A stretch of DNA of 5,915 nt from Fimenecus sp045593645 (lineage in GTDB: Bacteria > Bacillota > Clostridia > Oscillospirales > Acutalibacteraceae). This document shows positions 1 through 5,877 of the stretch, one piece after another. Each line of letters opens with the position of its first letter. Position 1 is the stretch's first letter. The stretch spans positions 1-5,915 of the forward strand of contig JAZNWZ010000012.1 of NCBI GenBank assembly GCA_045593645.1. Direction: 5' to 3'. The translations under genes were made by a program, and so were the position numbers. The notes under the pieces are model-generated. The model was given only the letters and a program-made list of their open reading frames with translations. It did not search any database and was not told where the DNA came from.

Positions 1-857
1 ATTTGGCTATGGTAGCCTAATTGCTCTGCTTTGTATGTGAGATAGTATGGGTCAACACCGATACAGTGACCACCAACAAGACCCGGATAGAACTTAAGGA
101 AGTTCCATTTTGTACCTGCTGCTTTAAGTACTGACTGTGTATCAATGCCCATCTTATTAAAGATGATTGAAAGTTCATTCATAAATGCAATATTGATGTC
201 GCGTTGGCTGTTTTCAATAACCTTTGCAGCTTCAGCAACCTTAATGCTTTCTGCACGGTGAACGCCTGCTTCAACAACAAGTTCATAAACCTTTGCGATT
301 TCGTCAAGAGATTCTTCATCCATACCTGAAACGATTTTTACGATTGTTTCAAGACGGTGTACTTTATCACCTGGGTTAATTCTTTCTGGTGAATAACCAA
401 TTTTGAAATCTACGCCACATTTAAGTCCTGATTCTTTTTCAAGAATTGGAATACAAATATCTTCTGTAACACCTGGATAAACTGTTGATTCATAAACAAC
501 AATTGAGCCTTTTGTAAGGTTACGACCAACGATTGTTGATGCACCTTCAACAGGTGTAAGGTCAGGTGTATGGTCATCATTTACAGGTGTTGGAACTGCT
601 ACGATATGGAACTTTGCTTCCTTAAGCTTTGTTTCATCAGAAGTAAATTCAACAGTACAAGCTTTAATTGCTTCATCGCCAACTTCGTTTGTTGGGTCAA
701 TACCATTTTTATAGAGCTCAATTTTCTTAGCATTAAGGTCAAAGCCTACAACCTTAACTTTCTTTGAGAAAGCAACTGCAATAGGCATACCAACATAGCC
801 AAGACCTACAAGTGAGATTTTTTCTTCGCCTTTAACAATTTTTTCGTACAATGACAT
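1..857 (-). CDS. UDP-N-acetylhexosamine 6-dehydrogenase, TviB/WbpA type (3' end cut by window edge)
   Basis: This enzyme oxidises C6 of a UDP-HexNAc (UDP-GlcNAc or UDP-GalNAc) twice with NAD+ to give the uronic acid, a cytoplasmic precursor for surface polysaccharide. The frame was read directly from the sequence: 285 codons from the ATG at 857 to the window edge, so roughly the last 140 residues of a usual 420-435 are missing. Visible motifs are the Rossmann loop GLGYVG (18-23) with Asp40 ending strand 2, VPTPV (88-92), ESTVYPG (123-129), YSPERINPGD (155-164), the KVAEAAKVIENSQRD helix with Lys212 and Asn216, and GGHCIGVDPYYL with the catalytic Cys265. YSPERINPGD and the AAGTKWNFL segment (246-254) fit the TviB/WbpA branch better than UDP-glucose dehydrogenase. 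AAGGAG at 866-871 ends 8 nt before the ATG and overlaps the end of the upstream glycosyltransferase gene, 5 nt away. GlcNAc versus GalNAc cannot be told from sequence. Confidence 0.93.
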   Translation of the reverse strand, partial: MSLYEKIVKGEEKISLVGLGYVGMPIAVAFSKKVKVVGFDLNAKKIELYKNGIDPTNEVGDEAIKACTVEFTSDETKLKEAKFHIVAVPTPVNDDHTPDLTPVEGASTIVGRNLTKGSIVVYESTVYPGVTEDICIPILEKESGLKCGVDFKIGYSPERINPGDKVHRLETIVKIVSGMDEESLDEIAKVYELVVEAGVHRAESIKVAEAAKVIENSQRDINIAFMNELSIIFNKMGIDTQSVLKAAGTKWNFLKFYPGLVGGHCIGVDPYYLTYKAEQLGYHSQ

Positions 858-862
858 ATAAA

Positions 863-1969
863 TTACTCCTTTATCTTAAGATATTTACACATATCTTCGT
901 TTACTTTATTTACATCGAACTTAGATTTACAATATTCACGGCTTTTTGCACCCATTGTAGAAACAAGTTCGGGATGTTCTATAAATTCAATCATTTTTTC
1001 GGCTACTGCTTGTCCGCTGTGAGTTGGAACAAGGAAGCCTGTTTCACCATCTATAACAGTTTCTCTACACCCAGGGGCGTGAGTTGTAATAACTGCTCTA
1101 CCCATTGACATTGCCTCAAGCACTGTTCTTGGTGTACCCTCACGATATGATGGTAATACATAAACTGAACATTGTTTATAATAATCAGCAACTGTATCAG
1201 TTTCGCCGAAATGTTCAATTATGCCTTTATCTATATATGTATTAAGGTCTTCCTGTGAAAGTGAATCCTGAATTCCCTCACAAGCACCTAATAACATACA
1301 TCTAACTTGTGGATATTTTGCTTTTACGATTTCACAAGCCTCTAAATATTCACGAATACCTTTTGAGTACATAACACGTGAAAGCATAAAGAATGTTGTT
1401 TGCTCTGGATAAGGTGCTACTGCAAACTTTTCCATATTCACACCTGAACCATTTACAATTTCACATTTACTCTCTTTTACAAGATGCTCATTTACAAATT
1501 GCTCTTTATCATCAGTATTTTGGAAAATTGCTGTATCAGCACACATAAAACCTATTTTATAAAGAACTGACATAATGAGCTTTATGATTTTTGCCTTTTT
1601 GGTTTTTGCAGTAAAGGCATAACCTGCACCTGTTACCATTGCAACCTTATGTGGTACTTTTGCAAGACGCCCTGCCATTGAGCCATAAATTACAGGCTTT
1701 GAAGTGTAACCTAAAATCACATCAGGCTTTTCTTTTTTGAAAAGCTTACGAAGTGCATTCATATATGCAAAATCTTTTAATGGATTAACACCATTTTTGT
1801 TCATTGGTATTTCCACAAACCTTGCACCTAACGCTTCAACCTTATCTACGTTATCTCTGTTTGGACCTGTAACTATAACCTCATAGCCACTTGCAATGAT
1901 TTTTTTAACCAAATCTCCACGAAAGTTATAGGCTGTTCTGTTTTTTGGAGAAACAAGTATAAATTTCAT
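863..1969 (-). CDS. GT4-family glycosyltransferase (CapM/PglA-like), 368 aa
   Basis: This is a retaining, GT-B fold glycosyltransferase that most likely adds a sugar (probably HexNAc) from a UDP donor to the undecaprenyl-diphosphate-linked acceptor at the cytoplasmic face of the membrane. The N-terminal acceptor domain starts MKFILVSPKN and carries PDVILGYTSKP (82-92) and TGAGYAF (113-119), the latter typical of the CapM/WbpH/PglA group. The C-terminal donor domain has GSGVNMEKF (174-182), LSRVMYSKGI (196-205) and PSYREGTPRTVLEAM (273-287), in which Glu277 and Glu285 form the EX7E motif, followed by PGCRETVIDGETGFLVP (299-315). Length is normal for the family and no signal peptide or membrane helix is evident. 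The ATG at 1967-1969 is preceded by AAGGAGA, which lies in the last codons of the dehydrogenase gene; the gap to that gene's TGA is 1 nt. Donor and acceptor sugars are inferred from relatives only. Confidence 0.92.
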   Translation of the reverse strand: MKFILVSPKNRTAYNFRGDLVKKIIASGYEVIVTGPNRDNVDKVEALGARFVEIPMNKNGVNPLKDFAYMNALRKLFKKEKPDVILGYTSKPVIYGSMAGRLAKVPHKVAMVTGAGYAFTAKTKKAKIIKLIMSVLYKIGFMCADTAIFQNTDDKEQFVNEHLVKESKCEIVNGSGVNMEKFAVAPYPEQTTFFMLSRVMYSKGIREYLEACEIVKAKYPQVRCMLLGACEGIQDSLSQEDLNTYIDKGIIEHFGETDTVADYYKQCSVYVLPSYREGTPRTVLEAMSMGRAVITTHAPGCRETVIDGETGFLVPTHSGQAVAEKMIEFIEHPELVSTMGAKSREYCKSKFDVNKVNEDMCKYLKIKE

Positions 1970-1970
1970 A

Positions 1971-2882
1971 TCATTCTCCTTTTATAAATGTATTGAGATT
2001 ATCATAAATCACTTTAAATAATCTCTCATTGTTTTTAACTGAAACGAATGAATTATGTGGTGTTACTATCACATTATCCATTGACCAAAGTGGACTATTT
2101 TCACAAAGTGGCTCATCCTTAAAAACATCAAGGACTGCACCAAAAAGTTTTTTATTGTTCAAGCATTCTATCAATGCATTTTCGTCCACGATTGCTCCCC
2201 TTGCGATATTCACAAGAATTGAACCATCTTTAAAGCTATCTAAAAGGTCTTTATTTACAAAGCCCTTTGTTTTTTCTGTTAAAGGAAGAGTTAAAACTAC
2301 AACATCTGACTTTTGTAAAGCGGTTTTAATATCTTCAATTAAGAAAAACTCGTCATAAACTTCATTTTGTGGATTTACAATGTCTACACCTAAAACTGTT
2401 GTGCCCATTGCCTTAAATCGTTTTGCACACTCTGTACCAACGCTACCACAACCAATAACACAAACTGTATCGCCACAAAGCTCACGAATATTTCTAAACT
2501 TTTCCCATTTACTTTGCTTTTGGTTATCTGCAAAAAATTTAAAGTTTTTATAAAGAGATAAAACTCCTGTCAAAGCCCATTCTGCCATTGGCACACTATA
2601 AACACCACGAGCAGATTTAAGTTCAATACCTTTTTTTTCAATATAATCAAGTGGTAATCTGTCAAGACCTGCACTTGTTACTTGAATAAACTTAAGGTTT
2701 TCAAACTTTTCAATTGGATTTGTTAAGAAAAGACCATTACAAACAACTGCTTCAAAACAAGATACATCAATATTAAGTGCTTCTCTCTCATCTTGGACAA
2801 AAGTTACATCACAGCCCAAATTATTCAATTTTTCTTTTTGAGCATCTGTGTAATTAAATGCACCTGTTAAAAGCAATTTCAT
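1971..2882 (-). CDS. D-2-hydroxyacid dehydrogenase family protein, 303 aa
   Basis: This cytoplasmic NAD(P)-dependent oxidoreductase belongs to the D-isomer-specific 2-hydroxyacid dehydrogenase family (relatives: SerA, LdhA, glyoxylate/hydroxypyruvate reductases), which interconverts 2-oxo and D-2-hydroxy acids. The substrate-binding half includes FIQVTSAGLDRL (65-76). The nucleotide-binding half has VIGCGSVG (142-149) with Asp167 ending the following strand, which favours NAD over NADP. All three catalytic residues are present: Arg228 in NIARGAIVDE, Glu257 in DVFKDEP and His276 in TPHNS. It is shorter than SerA and lacks an ACT domain, so it is not expected to be the regulated serine-pathway enzyme. 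The start ATG at 2880-2882 follows AAAAGGA with an 11-nt spacer. It sits 2 nt after the aldolase gene and 1 nt before the glycosyltransferase gene, so its job is probably tied to the glycan or to the aldolase product. The real substrate is unknown. Confidence 0.9.
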   Translation of the reverse strand: MKLLLTGAFNYTDAQKEKLNNLGCDVTFVQDEREALNIDVSCFEAVVCNGLFLTNPIEKFENLKFIQVTSAGLDRLPLDYIEKKGIELKSARGVYSVPMAEWALTGVLSLYKNFKFFADNQKQSKWEKFRNIRELCGDTVCVIGCGSVGTECAKRFKAMGTTVLGVDIVNPQNEVYDEFFLIEDIKTALQKSDVVVLTLPLTEKTKGFVNKDLLDSFKDGSILVNIARGAIVDENALIECLNNKKLFGAVLDVFKDEPLCENSPLWSMDNVIVTPHNSFVSVKNNERLFKVIYDNLNTFIKGE

Positions 2883-2884
2883 AA

Positions 2885-3724
2885 TTAGTTTAATCCTTTT
2901 GACGCTTTAATTTTATCTACTATAAGTTGAACTTTTTCTTGAACGATTTTGTGGTTTTCTGCAAAAAATTCTGTATCCTTTGTTGCCAAAATCTTTTCAC
3001 ACTCTCTCACCGCTTGAACACCTGTTGCAAAACGATTTGAGATTTCGTTAATATCAGTGATTTTTGATGTATCGCAAAATGCACGAGAAAGAATAACCAT
3101 TTGTGAACCTAATCTGTAATGCTCACCTAAAACATTCTCAGCAGGTAACATTCCCTCACCTACTCTTGCTACGCCACCAAAGCCATAAAACACGCCATAT
3201 TTTTTGAATGCTTCACAAAGTTTATCTACTGTGCCATCTGCTACCATTTCAAACATAAATGTTTTCTTATAGCCTAAATGCAAGTCGTTAATGCCAACAT
3301 GTACCTCGTCAATACCATCAACTGACAAAATTGCATCAATGTTTTCAGCAGCTTCAGGTGTTTCACAAAGAAGACAAACCCTTGCTCTTTTATTGACAAG
3401 CTTCACAAAGGTTTCAACTTCTTCTACCGTTTTGAAATATGGAAGCATAACTATATCTGCACCATCTTCAATAACTCTGTCAATCTCATCCTTTGAGCCC
3501 TCATAAATTGAGTTGACACGGACAAGCAACTCTGCCTTAGTCAAAGCACTTTTAAGTTTTTTAACATCGCTTATATCGTTATATGAAATAACTGTATCTA
3601 AATGACCTTGTCTTGCAACCTTGCCACGAAGCTCAAGGTCGAGAAAAATTCTATCAACACCATTTTGCTCTGCAAGCTTTGCAATTTCAGGTGAATTTGT
3701 AAGATACATAAGTTTTAATGCCAT
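2885..3724 (-). CDS. HpcH/HpaI aldolase / citrate lyase (CitE) superfamily protein, 279 aa
   Basis: This is a TIM-barrel enzyme of the superfamily that makes or breaks C-C bonds next to pyruvate-, oxaloacetate- or acyl-CoA-type enolates using a divalent metal. Visible are DRIFLDLEL (24-32), LLVRVN with Arg69, GADIVMLPYFKT (88-99), CETPEAAENIDAIL (120-133) with the putative metal ligand Glu121, and DEVHVGINDLHLGY (139-152) with the second ligand Asp147. The 26-residue spacing between the two ligands matches my recollection of HpaI. The EH motif that supplies the catalytic His in HpaI is replaced by DLEL, closer to CitE-like members, so simple HpaI-type aldol cleavage is uncertain. The ATG at 3722-3724 is preceded by AAAAGGTG (7-nt spacer) lying in the end of the sugar transferase gene, 2 nt away. 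Its direct neighbour is a 2-hydroxyacid dehydrogenase, suggesting that a 2-oxo acid passes between them. Substrate unknown. Confidence 0.85.
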   Translation of the reverse strand: MALKLMYLTNSPEIAKLAEQNGVDRIFLDLELRGKVARQGHLDTVISYNDISDVKKLKSALTKAELLVRVNSIYEGSKDEIDRVIEDGADIVMLPYFKTVEEVETFVKLVNKRARVCLLCETPEAAENIDAILSVDGIDEVHVGINDLHLGYKKTFMFEMVADGTVDKLCEAFKKYGVFYGFGGVARVGEGMLPAENVLGEHYRLGSQMVILSRAFCDTSKITDINEISNRFATGVQAVRECEKILATKDTEFFAENHKIVQEKVQLIVDKIKASKGLN

Positions 3725-3726
3725 TA

Positions 3727-4365
3727 TTAAACACCTTTTGTTTCAGTTTCTTCTGTTTTTGATGCTGTTACAACTGTTGCTTCAACATTCTCATTGTCTT
3801 CATTTTTTATAACCTTATAGAAAGTTAAGAATAAAATCTTGATATCAAGCAATAAAGACATATTGTCAACATACCAAACGCTCATTTTAATACGCTTATT
3901 CCACTCAACGTCTTTTCTGCCGTTAACTTGTGCCCAACCTGTAATGCCAGGACGAACCTCAAACATTCTCAACTGCTCGTCTGTATATTCTGAATAATCC
4001 CAAGGATGATATGTAAGTGGTGGTCTTGGACCAATAAAACTCATTTCACCTTTAAGAATATTGATAAACTGTGGTAACTCATCAATGCTTGTTGCACGAA
4101 TAATCTTGCCAATGCCTGTAACTCTTGCATCGCCCTTGCCTGAATAAACGCCTGAGCCTTGCTTTTCAGCACCAACTACCATTGAACGGAATTTATAAAT
4201 CTCAAACACCTTGCCATCTTTACCAATTCTCTTTTGCTTGAAGATAACAGGGCCTTTAGAAGTAAGTTTTATAATCACTGCAACAATTATGAAAACCGGT
4301 GATAAAACCACAAGTGCAAACAGTGCAGTTATAAAGTCTAAAAATCTTTTTATTGCTGGATACAC
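3727..4365 (-). CDS. Undecaprenyl-phosphate phosphoglycosyl transferase, PglC-like monotopic type, 212 aa
   Basis: This enzyme transfers a sugar-1-phosphate from a UDP-sugar to undecaprenyl phosphate at the inner face of the membrane, the first committed step of glycan assembly, which fits its place as first gene of the operon. I chose the GTG at 4363-4365, preceded by AGGAGG with a 6-nt spacer, over an in-frame GTG nine codons upstream (4390-4392) that has no ribosome site. From this start, Lys6-Arg7 and Ser22-Pro23 of the re-entrant membrane helix (about 9-34) fall within one residue of their places in Campylobacter PglC. Further motifs are KFRSM (58-62), TSIDELPQ with the catalytic Asp95-Glu96 pair, GPRP (112-115) and PGITGWAQVNGR (139-150). 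It has only the catalytic domain, without the extra N-terminal membrane helices of WcaJ/WbaP. An acidic Thr/Glu-rich tail (188-212) extends past the usual end. Sugar specificity cannot be read. Confidence 0.93.
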   Translation of the reverse strand: MYPAIKRFLDFITALFALVVLSPVFIIVAVIIKLTSKGPVIFKQKRIGKDGKVFEIYKFRSMVVGAEKQGSGVYSGKGDARVTGIGKIIRATSIDELPQFINILKGEMSFIGPRPPLTYHPWDYSEYTDEQLRMFEVRPGITGWAQVNGRKDVEWNKRIKMSVWYVDNMSLLLDIKILFLTFYKVIKNEDNENVEATVVTASKTEETETKGV

Positions 4366-4371
4366 GATAGT

Positions 4372-4377
4372 CCTCCT
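4372..4377 (-). promoter_or_regulatory. Ribosome binding site deciding the GTG start of the sugar transferase
   Basis: Read on the minus strand this is a perfect AGGAGG, six bases (ACTATC) before GTG at 4365-4363. It lies inside the longer open frame that begins at 4392, so that longer reading would bury the best ribosome site of the operon in coding sequence. Confidence 0.85.
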
Positions 4378-4429
4378 CTTAAAATTGAGCACAATTTCAC
4401 ATAATAACTCATTATAATATATTTAAAAC

Positions 4430-4458
4430 ATTATACCCCTATCAATTATAAATGTCAA
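4430..4458 (-). promoter_or_regulatory. Consensus sigma-A promoter for the polysaccharide operon
   Basis: On the minus strand TTGACA (4458-4453), a 17-nt spacer and TATAAT (4435-4430) match the housekeeping consensus exactly. Transcription should start near 4423, giving a leader of roughly 58 nt before the GTG at 4365. No operator or attenuator is obvious between promoter and start codon, so the site looks strong and possibly constitutive unless a factor binds the repeat covering the -35. Confidence 0.85.
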
Positions 4459-4465
4459 TAAAAAC
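4450..4465 (-). repeat. Left arm of a 16-nt inverted repeat spanning the operon's -35
   Basis: Read on the minus strand this is GTTTTTATTGACATTT, identical to the plus-strand copy at 4553-4568. The arms are separated by 87 bp and each contains the TTGACA of one divergent promoter. It could be a shared regulator site or just two similar strong promoters. Confidence 0.75.
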
Positions 4466-4482
4466 GGCACCAAATCAGTGCC
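4466..4482. other. Small dyad (GGCAC / GTGCC), possible weak minus-strand terminator or operator
   Basis: GGCAC and GTGCC flank a 7-nt loop (CAAATCA). On the minus strand the hairpin is followed one base later by TTTTT, like a very short intrinsic terminator directed toward the operon, but it lies upstream of the operon promoter. It is equally readable as a 17-bp operator-like palindrome next to the -35. The stem is only 5 bp, so either role is tentative. Confidence 0.35.
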
Positions 4483-4513
4483 CAAAAAAGAGAAAAATTT
4501 TGGCATTTTTTTT
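4479..4513 (+). terminator. Possible plus-strand hairpin with T8 tail upstream of the divergent plus promoter
   Basis: TGCC(C)AAAA at 4479-4487 can pair with TTTTGGCA at 4498-4505, eight pairs with one bulged C, followed directly by T8 at 4506-4513. The stem is mostly A-T. No plus-strand gene lies upstream, so if it works it would stop antisense transcription coming out of the operon. It shares bases 4479-4482 with the neighbouring dyad, so the two folds exclude each other. Confidence 0.35.
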
Positions 4514-4552
4514 ATGTATTTTTTACCTTATTTTTTTTGCCTTTTTTAAACA

Positions 4553-4568
4553 GTTTTTATTGACATTT
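4553..4568 (+). repeat. Right arm of the 16-nt inverted repeat spanning the plus promoter's -35
   Basis: This is the plus-strand copy of GTTTTTATTGACATTT, partner of 4450-4465 on the other strand. Identity stops immediately outside: the next base is T here and A in the other arm. Confidence 0.75.
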
Positions 4569-4589
4569 TTGCAAAAGATATTATATAAT
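4560..4589 (+). promoter_or_regulatory. Consensus sigma-A promoter for the CofE-like gene
   Basis: TTGACA at 4560-4565, an 18-nt spacer and TATAAT at 4584-4589 fit the housekeeping consensus. T-rich sequence just upstream could act as an UP element. Initiation is expected near 4596, leaving a leader of about 80 nt before the ATG at 4677 in which I see only weak, AT-rich pairing. Confidence 0.82.
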
Positions 4590-4664
4590 TATTTGTAATT
4601 TTAATATTAGGCAAATGTGGCTTTTTGCGAAATATTGAATTTTACTTTCGTATTTTTTTATATT

Positions 4665-4670
4665 GGAGAG
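4665..4670 (+). promoter_or_regulatory. Ribosome binding site deciding the ATG start of the CofE-like gene
   Basis: GGAGAG sits six bases before the ATG at 4677-4679. An upstream in-frame GTG at 4617 has no such site and would add 20 hydrophobic, poorly conserved-looking residues, so it is rejected as the start. Confidence 0.8.
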
Positions 4671-4676
4671 ATATAT

Positions 4677-5870
4677 ATGGAAAGAAAAGTCGGTACAATT
4701 TCAAGAGGTATTCGTTGTCCTATTATTAGACAAGGCGACAATCTCGTTGACATTACTGTAACAAGCGTTCTTGAAGCAGCTGCAAGTGATTTGGGCTTTG
4801 AAATGAGAAACAAAGACGTTGTTGCCCTCACTGAATCAATCGTTGCTCGTGCGCAAGGCAACTATGCAACTGTTAGAGACATTGCAGCAGATGTTAAAGC
4901 AAAGCTTGGTGGCGGCACAATTGGTGTTATTTTCCCAATCCTTTCAAGAAACCGTTTTGCAATTTGCCTTAAAGGTATTGCTATGGGCGCTAAAAAGGTT
5001 GTTCTTATGCTTAGCTATCCAAGTGATGAGGTTGGTAACTCACTTGTTTCACTTGACCAACTTGACGAGGCTGGCGTGAATCCTTATTCAGATGTTTTAA
5101 GCCTTGAAAAGTACAGAGAACTTTTTGGTGAAAATAAACATGAATTCACAGGCGTTGACTACGTTGACTACTATTCAAGCATTATTAAAGACGCTGGTGC
5201 AGAGGTTGAAATTATTTTTGCAAATCAACCAAAAACAATTCTCAACTATGCTGACTGTGTTCTCACTTGTGATATTCATACAAGAGCTCGTACAAAGAGA
5301 ATCTTATTGGCTGCAGGTGCAAAGGCTGTTTGTGGTCTTGACGATATTCTTACCGCTCCTATAAACGGTAGTGGCTACAATGAAAAATATGGTCTTCTTG
5401 GTTCAAACAAATCAACTGAAGACACAATCAAACTTTTCCCAAGAGATTGTCAAGGTCTTGTTGAAGATATTCAAGCAGAGTTCTTAAAGAGAACTGGCAA
5501 AAACATTGAAGTAATGATATATGGCGACGGTGCTTTTAAAGACCCACAGGGTAAAATTTGGGAACTTGCTGACCCGGTTGTTTCCCCTGCTCATACTTCA
5601 GGTCTTATTGGTACTCCTAACGAGCTTAAGCTTAAATACCTTGCAGACAATGATTTCAAAGGTCTTTCAGGTAATGAGCTTAAAGAAGCTATTTCAAACA
5701 GTATCAAGGCAAAATCAGGTAGCCTTGTTGGTAATATGGCTTCACAAGGTACAACTCCAAGACAACTTACAGACCTTATCGGTTCACTTTGCGACTTAAC
5801 AAGCGGCTCAGGTGATAAAGGTACACCGGTTGTTCTCGTTCAGGGTTACTTTGACAACTTAACAGACTAA
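4677..5870 (+). CDS. Coenzyme F420-0:L-glutamate ligase (CofE)-like protein, 397 aa
   Basis: The protein resembles the F420_ligase family, whose characterised archaeal member CofE adds L-glutamate to F420-0 using GTP. N-terminal family features are GIRCPIIRQGDNL (11-23) and DVVALTESIVARAQG (47-61). Near the C-terminus are a YGDGAFKDPQG loop (282-292), resembling the CofE TDTNGR region, and GTPVVLVQG (382-390), resembling GIPAVVVRG. It is about 150 residues longer than CofE as I recall it; the extra sequence lies in the middle and includes YADCVLTCDIHTRARTK (191-207). No signal peptide or membrane helix is seen. The ATG at 4677 follows GGAGAG by six bases; two stop codons in tandem end it. It stands alone between its own promoter and a terminator, divergent from the glycan operon, with no other F420 gene in view. 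F420 is not expected in this kind of bacterium, so the true amino-acid or acceptor substrate is open. Confidence 0.8.
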   Translation: MERKVGTISRGIRCPIIRQGDNLVDITVTSVLEAAASDLGFEMRNKDVVALTESIVARAQGNYATVRDIAADVKAKLGGGTIGVIFPILSRNRFAICLKGIAMGAKKVVLMLSYPSDEVGNSLVSLDQLDEAGVNPYSDVLSLEKYRELFGENKHEFTGVDYVDYYSSIIKDAGAEVEIIFANQPKTILNYADCVLTCDIHTRARTKRILLAAGAKAVCGLDDILTAPINGSGYNEKYGLLGSNKSTEDTIKLFPRDCQGLVEDIQAEFLKRTGKNIEVMIYGDGAFKDPQGKIWELADPVVSPAHTSGLIGTPNELKLKYLADNDFKGLSGNELKEAISNSIKAKSGSLVGNMASQGTTPRQLTDLIGSLCDLTSGSGDKGTPVVLVQGYFDNLTD

Positions 5871-5877
5871 TAAAAAT

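Noticed and set aside
1971..2882. Calling the dehydrogenase SerA (3-phosphoglycerate dehydrogenase)
   Set aside because: It lacks the C-terminal regulatory extension and sits in a glycan operon; the catalytic triad is shared by the whole family and does not fix the substrate.
851..3812. Plus-strand open frames lying within the minus-strand operon (for example 851-1108, 2029-2358, 3291-3506, 3621-3812)
   Set aside because: They overlap well-supported genes with full motif sets on the other strand, show no recognisable domains, and have low-complexity Ser/Thr/Phe/Leu content typical of antisense frames.
4350..4412. Short upstream open frame (20 codons from ATG 4412, minus strand) in the operon leader, overlapping the sugar transferase start
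   Set aside because: It begins about 11 nt from the predicted transcription start with no room for a ribosome site, and has no regulatory codon pattern such as a run of one amino acid.
4411..4416. Second TATAAT on the minus strand, as an alternative -10
   Set aside because: The hexamer 17 nt upstream reads GGGGTA, far from a -35; the promoter at 4458-4430 is a much better match.
4611..4650. Possible riboswitch-like folding in the CofE-like gene leader (GCAAA/TTTGC and CGAAA/TTTCG pairs)
   Set aside because: The stems are 5 bp and AT-rich, and neither forms a terminator or hides the ribosome site; no known riboswitch core was recognised.
4617..4676. GTG-initiated N-terminal extension of 20 residues on the CofE-like protein
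   Set aside because: No ribosome site precedes GTG 4617, whereas GGAGAG is ideally placed before ATG 4677, and the family-like sequence starts only after that ATG. The extension is translated leader.
4658..5799. Other-frame open frames within the CofE-like gene (4658-4861 minus; 4819-5079, 5104-5364 and 5521-5799 plus)
   Set aside because: They are shadows of a gene with clear family motifs, are Leu/Gln-rich without domains, and lack convincing ribosome sites.
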